From positions 1 through 32,254 of the forward strand of contig DASYXA010000092.1 of NCBI GenBank assembly GCA_035935465.1: a stretch of DNA of 32,254 nt, written 5' to 3'. A program made the translations under genes and the position numbers. Below the pieces are notes generated by a model that saw only the letters and a program-made list of their open reading frames with translations, was not told where the DNA came from and did not search any database. Positions 31,204-32,254 of this stretch are shown piece by piece; positions within the stretch are counted from its first letter, which is position 1, and the number at the start of each line of letters is the position of its first letter. The stretch is from UBA4735 sp035935465. Lineage in GTDB: Bacteria > Chloroflexota > Limnocylindria > P2-11E.

Positions 31204-32254
31204 CCGATCGGGGAGGAGCGCCGGTCCACGCGGGCCGGCGCTCCTCGTCGCGCTCGTCGTCCTCGCGTCCGCCTGCGCGGCCGGCACACCGCCGTCCCCG
31301 GCGCCGGTCGCGCTCGGCCCGCTGAAGATCGGGATCCTCGTGCCGTTCACCGAGTCGGCGATCGACTCGGACATCGGCGCCTCGCAGCGGCGCGCCGCCG
31401 ACCTGTATCTGAAGCTGCGCGGTGGCCGGCTCGCCGGTCGCGAGGTGCAGCTCGTGTACAACGACGAGTCGGCGCTCGACCCGTCGACCAACGCGGTGCG
31501 CATCCAGCAATTCCTGCGGCAGGATCACGTGGAGCTGCTGCTCGGGGGCGTCGGCATTCCCGCGGCCTACCTCCTGCGTGACACCGCCGAGGCCGCGAAG
31601 GTGCTCTACATCGACACGAATGCCGCGGCGAACGCGCTGACTCGCGCGACCGCGGGTTGCACGCCGAGCTGCAGGAGCGCGTTCGTGTTCCGCAGCGCGC
31701 CGTCCGCGTGGCAGCTGAGCGAGCCGCTCGGCGAGTGGGAAGCCAAGAACGGGCAGCGCGACTTCTTCGTCGTGGCCGGCGACGACGCGTTCGGCGTCGA
31801 TTCCGCGGCCGCGTTCGCCGAGGGTCTCGGGAAGAGCGGCGGGTCGGTCTCGGGACGGACGACCGTGCCGGCGCGGAGCGGCGCGGATTGGGCGGCGGTC
31901 GTCGCCGCGATCAGGGCCCAGCCGACGAAGAACGTCTACGCGGCATTCATCGCCGACGACGCCGAAGGGCTCATCGGCGCATGGGAGCGGGCCGGCCTGC
32001 GTAGCGCCGGATACCGGCTCGCGGGGCCCGGTCCGCTCGCCCAGCACCAGGTGCTCGCGGCGACGGCGCGCGCCGCCGTCGGGATCACCACCTCGTCTCC
32101 CTGGTCGAGCGAGCTCGGCAACGCGCAGAACGCGGCGTTCATCGACGCGTTCAAGAAGGCCTACTCCGACGACACCAGCGGCCAGCCGCTCGCGCCGGAC
32201 GGCTACGCCGCGGAGATGTGGAACACGATGCGTGCGCTCGACGAGACGCTGAAG
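31178..32254 (+). CDS. LivK-type (periplasmic binding protein type 1) lipoprotein, partial
   Basis: The reading frame from ATG 31178 to the window end has no stop (359 codons, incomplete). It overlaps the end of the NMT1 gene by 26 bases. It begins with a Ser/Arg-rich N-region and a hydrophobic run ending LVVLASAC (lipobox, Cys 33). The type 1 binding fold of Leu/Ile/Val- and amide-binding proteins follows: LKIGILVPFTESAIDSDIG, GREVQLVYNDESALDP, LLLGGVGIPAAYLLRD, DFFVVAGDDAFGVDSA, and AAFIADDAEGLIGAWE. No other in-frame start exists before the signal peptide. It is a different structural class from the NMT1 protein next to it, so it probably opens a second, LivFGHM-like transporter or adds a second receptor. 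Confidence 0.88.
   Translation, partial: MSSSTPRSSRSGRSAGPRGPALLVALVVLASACAAGTPPSPAPVALGPLKIGILVPFTESAIDSDIGASQRRAADLYLKLRGGRLAGREVQLVYNDESALDPSTNAVRIQQFLRQDHVELLLGGVGIPAAYLLRDTAEAAKVLYIDTNAAANALTRATAGCTPSCRSAFVFRSAPSAWQLSEPLGEWEAKNGQRDFFVVAGDDAFGVDSAAAFAEGLGKSGGSVSGRTTVPARSGADWAAVVAAIRAQPTKNVYAAFIADDAEGLIGAWERAGLRSAGYRLAGPGPLAQHQVLAATARAAVGITTSSPWSSELGNAQNAAFIDAFKKAYSDDTSGQPLAPDGYAAEMWNTMRALDETLK
31213..31246 (+). other. 12-bp perfect stem-loop at the junction of the two binding-protein genes
   Basis: GAGGAGCGCCGG (31213-31224) and CCGGCGCTCCTC (31235-31246) are perfect complements around a ten-base loop, starting nine bases after the NMT1 stop. There is no T-run. It lies inside the signal-peptide coding part of the next gene. 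It could protect the upstream mRNA from 3' decay, partly terminate transcription or slow translation of the second binding protein. Confidence 0.6.

Overview
This is a very GC-rich window (roughly 70% by eye) of densely packed, often overlapping bacterial genes on both strands. GTG starts are common. A TANNNT box a few bases in front of the start codon is frequent, as expected for leaderless transcripts. The gene content suggests a free-living aerobic, probably soil, bacterium of the high-GC Chloroflexota (Limnocylindria-like) or Actinomycetota. It includes a CysM-CysO-Mec cysteine route, a PQQ aldose dehydrogenase-like lipoprotein, a YceI lipoprotein, DMT exporters, an FMN alpha-hydroxyacid oxidase, NMT1-type ABC uptake and Gfo/Idh/MocA oxidoreductases. 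There is no rRNA or marker protein to settle the phylum. No insertion sequence, phage or CRISPR array was seen.

Layout. 1-2699: a DMT transporter, then an ArsR-like / BlaI / M56 peptidase regulatory operon behind a tandem inverted-repeat operator. 2700-5960: a 39-residue secreted peptide gene with its own promoter, followed by an XRE-TPR regulator that runs without a gap into cysM, cysO and mec. 5957-8220 (minus): a YVTN beta-propeller protein and a Yip1-like membrane protein. 8221-8550: no long gene, but hairpins, a terminator-like stem and a possible mini-ORF. 8551-12247: an M42-like aminopeptidase and a short CysS/MshC-like ligase diverging from one shared -10 region, then tryptophanase. 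12317-13739: a cysteine-cluster protein, an HTH/PIN toxin-antitoxin pair and tRNA-Glu. 13855-15987 (minus): MsrB, ArsR, SRPBCC, DUF1059-like protein and beta-carbonic anhydrase. 16063-18060: a pterin dehydratase-VOC fusion and the aldose dehydrogenase. 18050-21396: lipase, HNH-like protein, a membrane protein and the alpha-hydroxyacid oxidase. 21471-24765: small membrane protein, DMT exporter, DODA-type dioxygenase, nitroreductase, YceI. 24803-28288: two Gfo/Idh/MocA enzymes facing a GH20 hexosaminidase, an apparent (amino)sugar locus. 28339-32254: an NMT1-type ABC importer followed by a second, LivK-type binding lipoprotein cut by the window end.

The most interesting candidate system is the secreted mini-peptide plus XRE-TPR regulator. 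It has the architecture of an RRNPP-like peptide-sensing module and appears to be transcriptionally continuous with a protein-thiocarboxylate cysteine biosynthesis operon. Other notable points are the repeated leaderless-promoter signature, a symmetrical bidirectional promoter, convergent genes sharing a CTAG double stop, and three genes that each need one single-base frameshift to be read as full-length family members. Those frameshifts are more likely assembly indels or recent mutations than biology.
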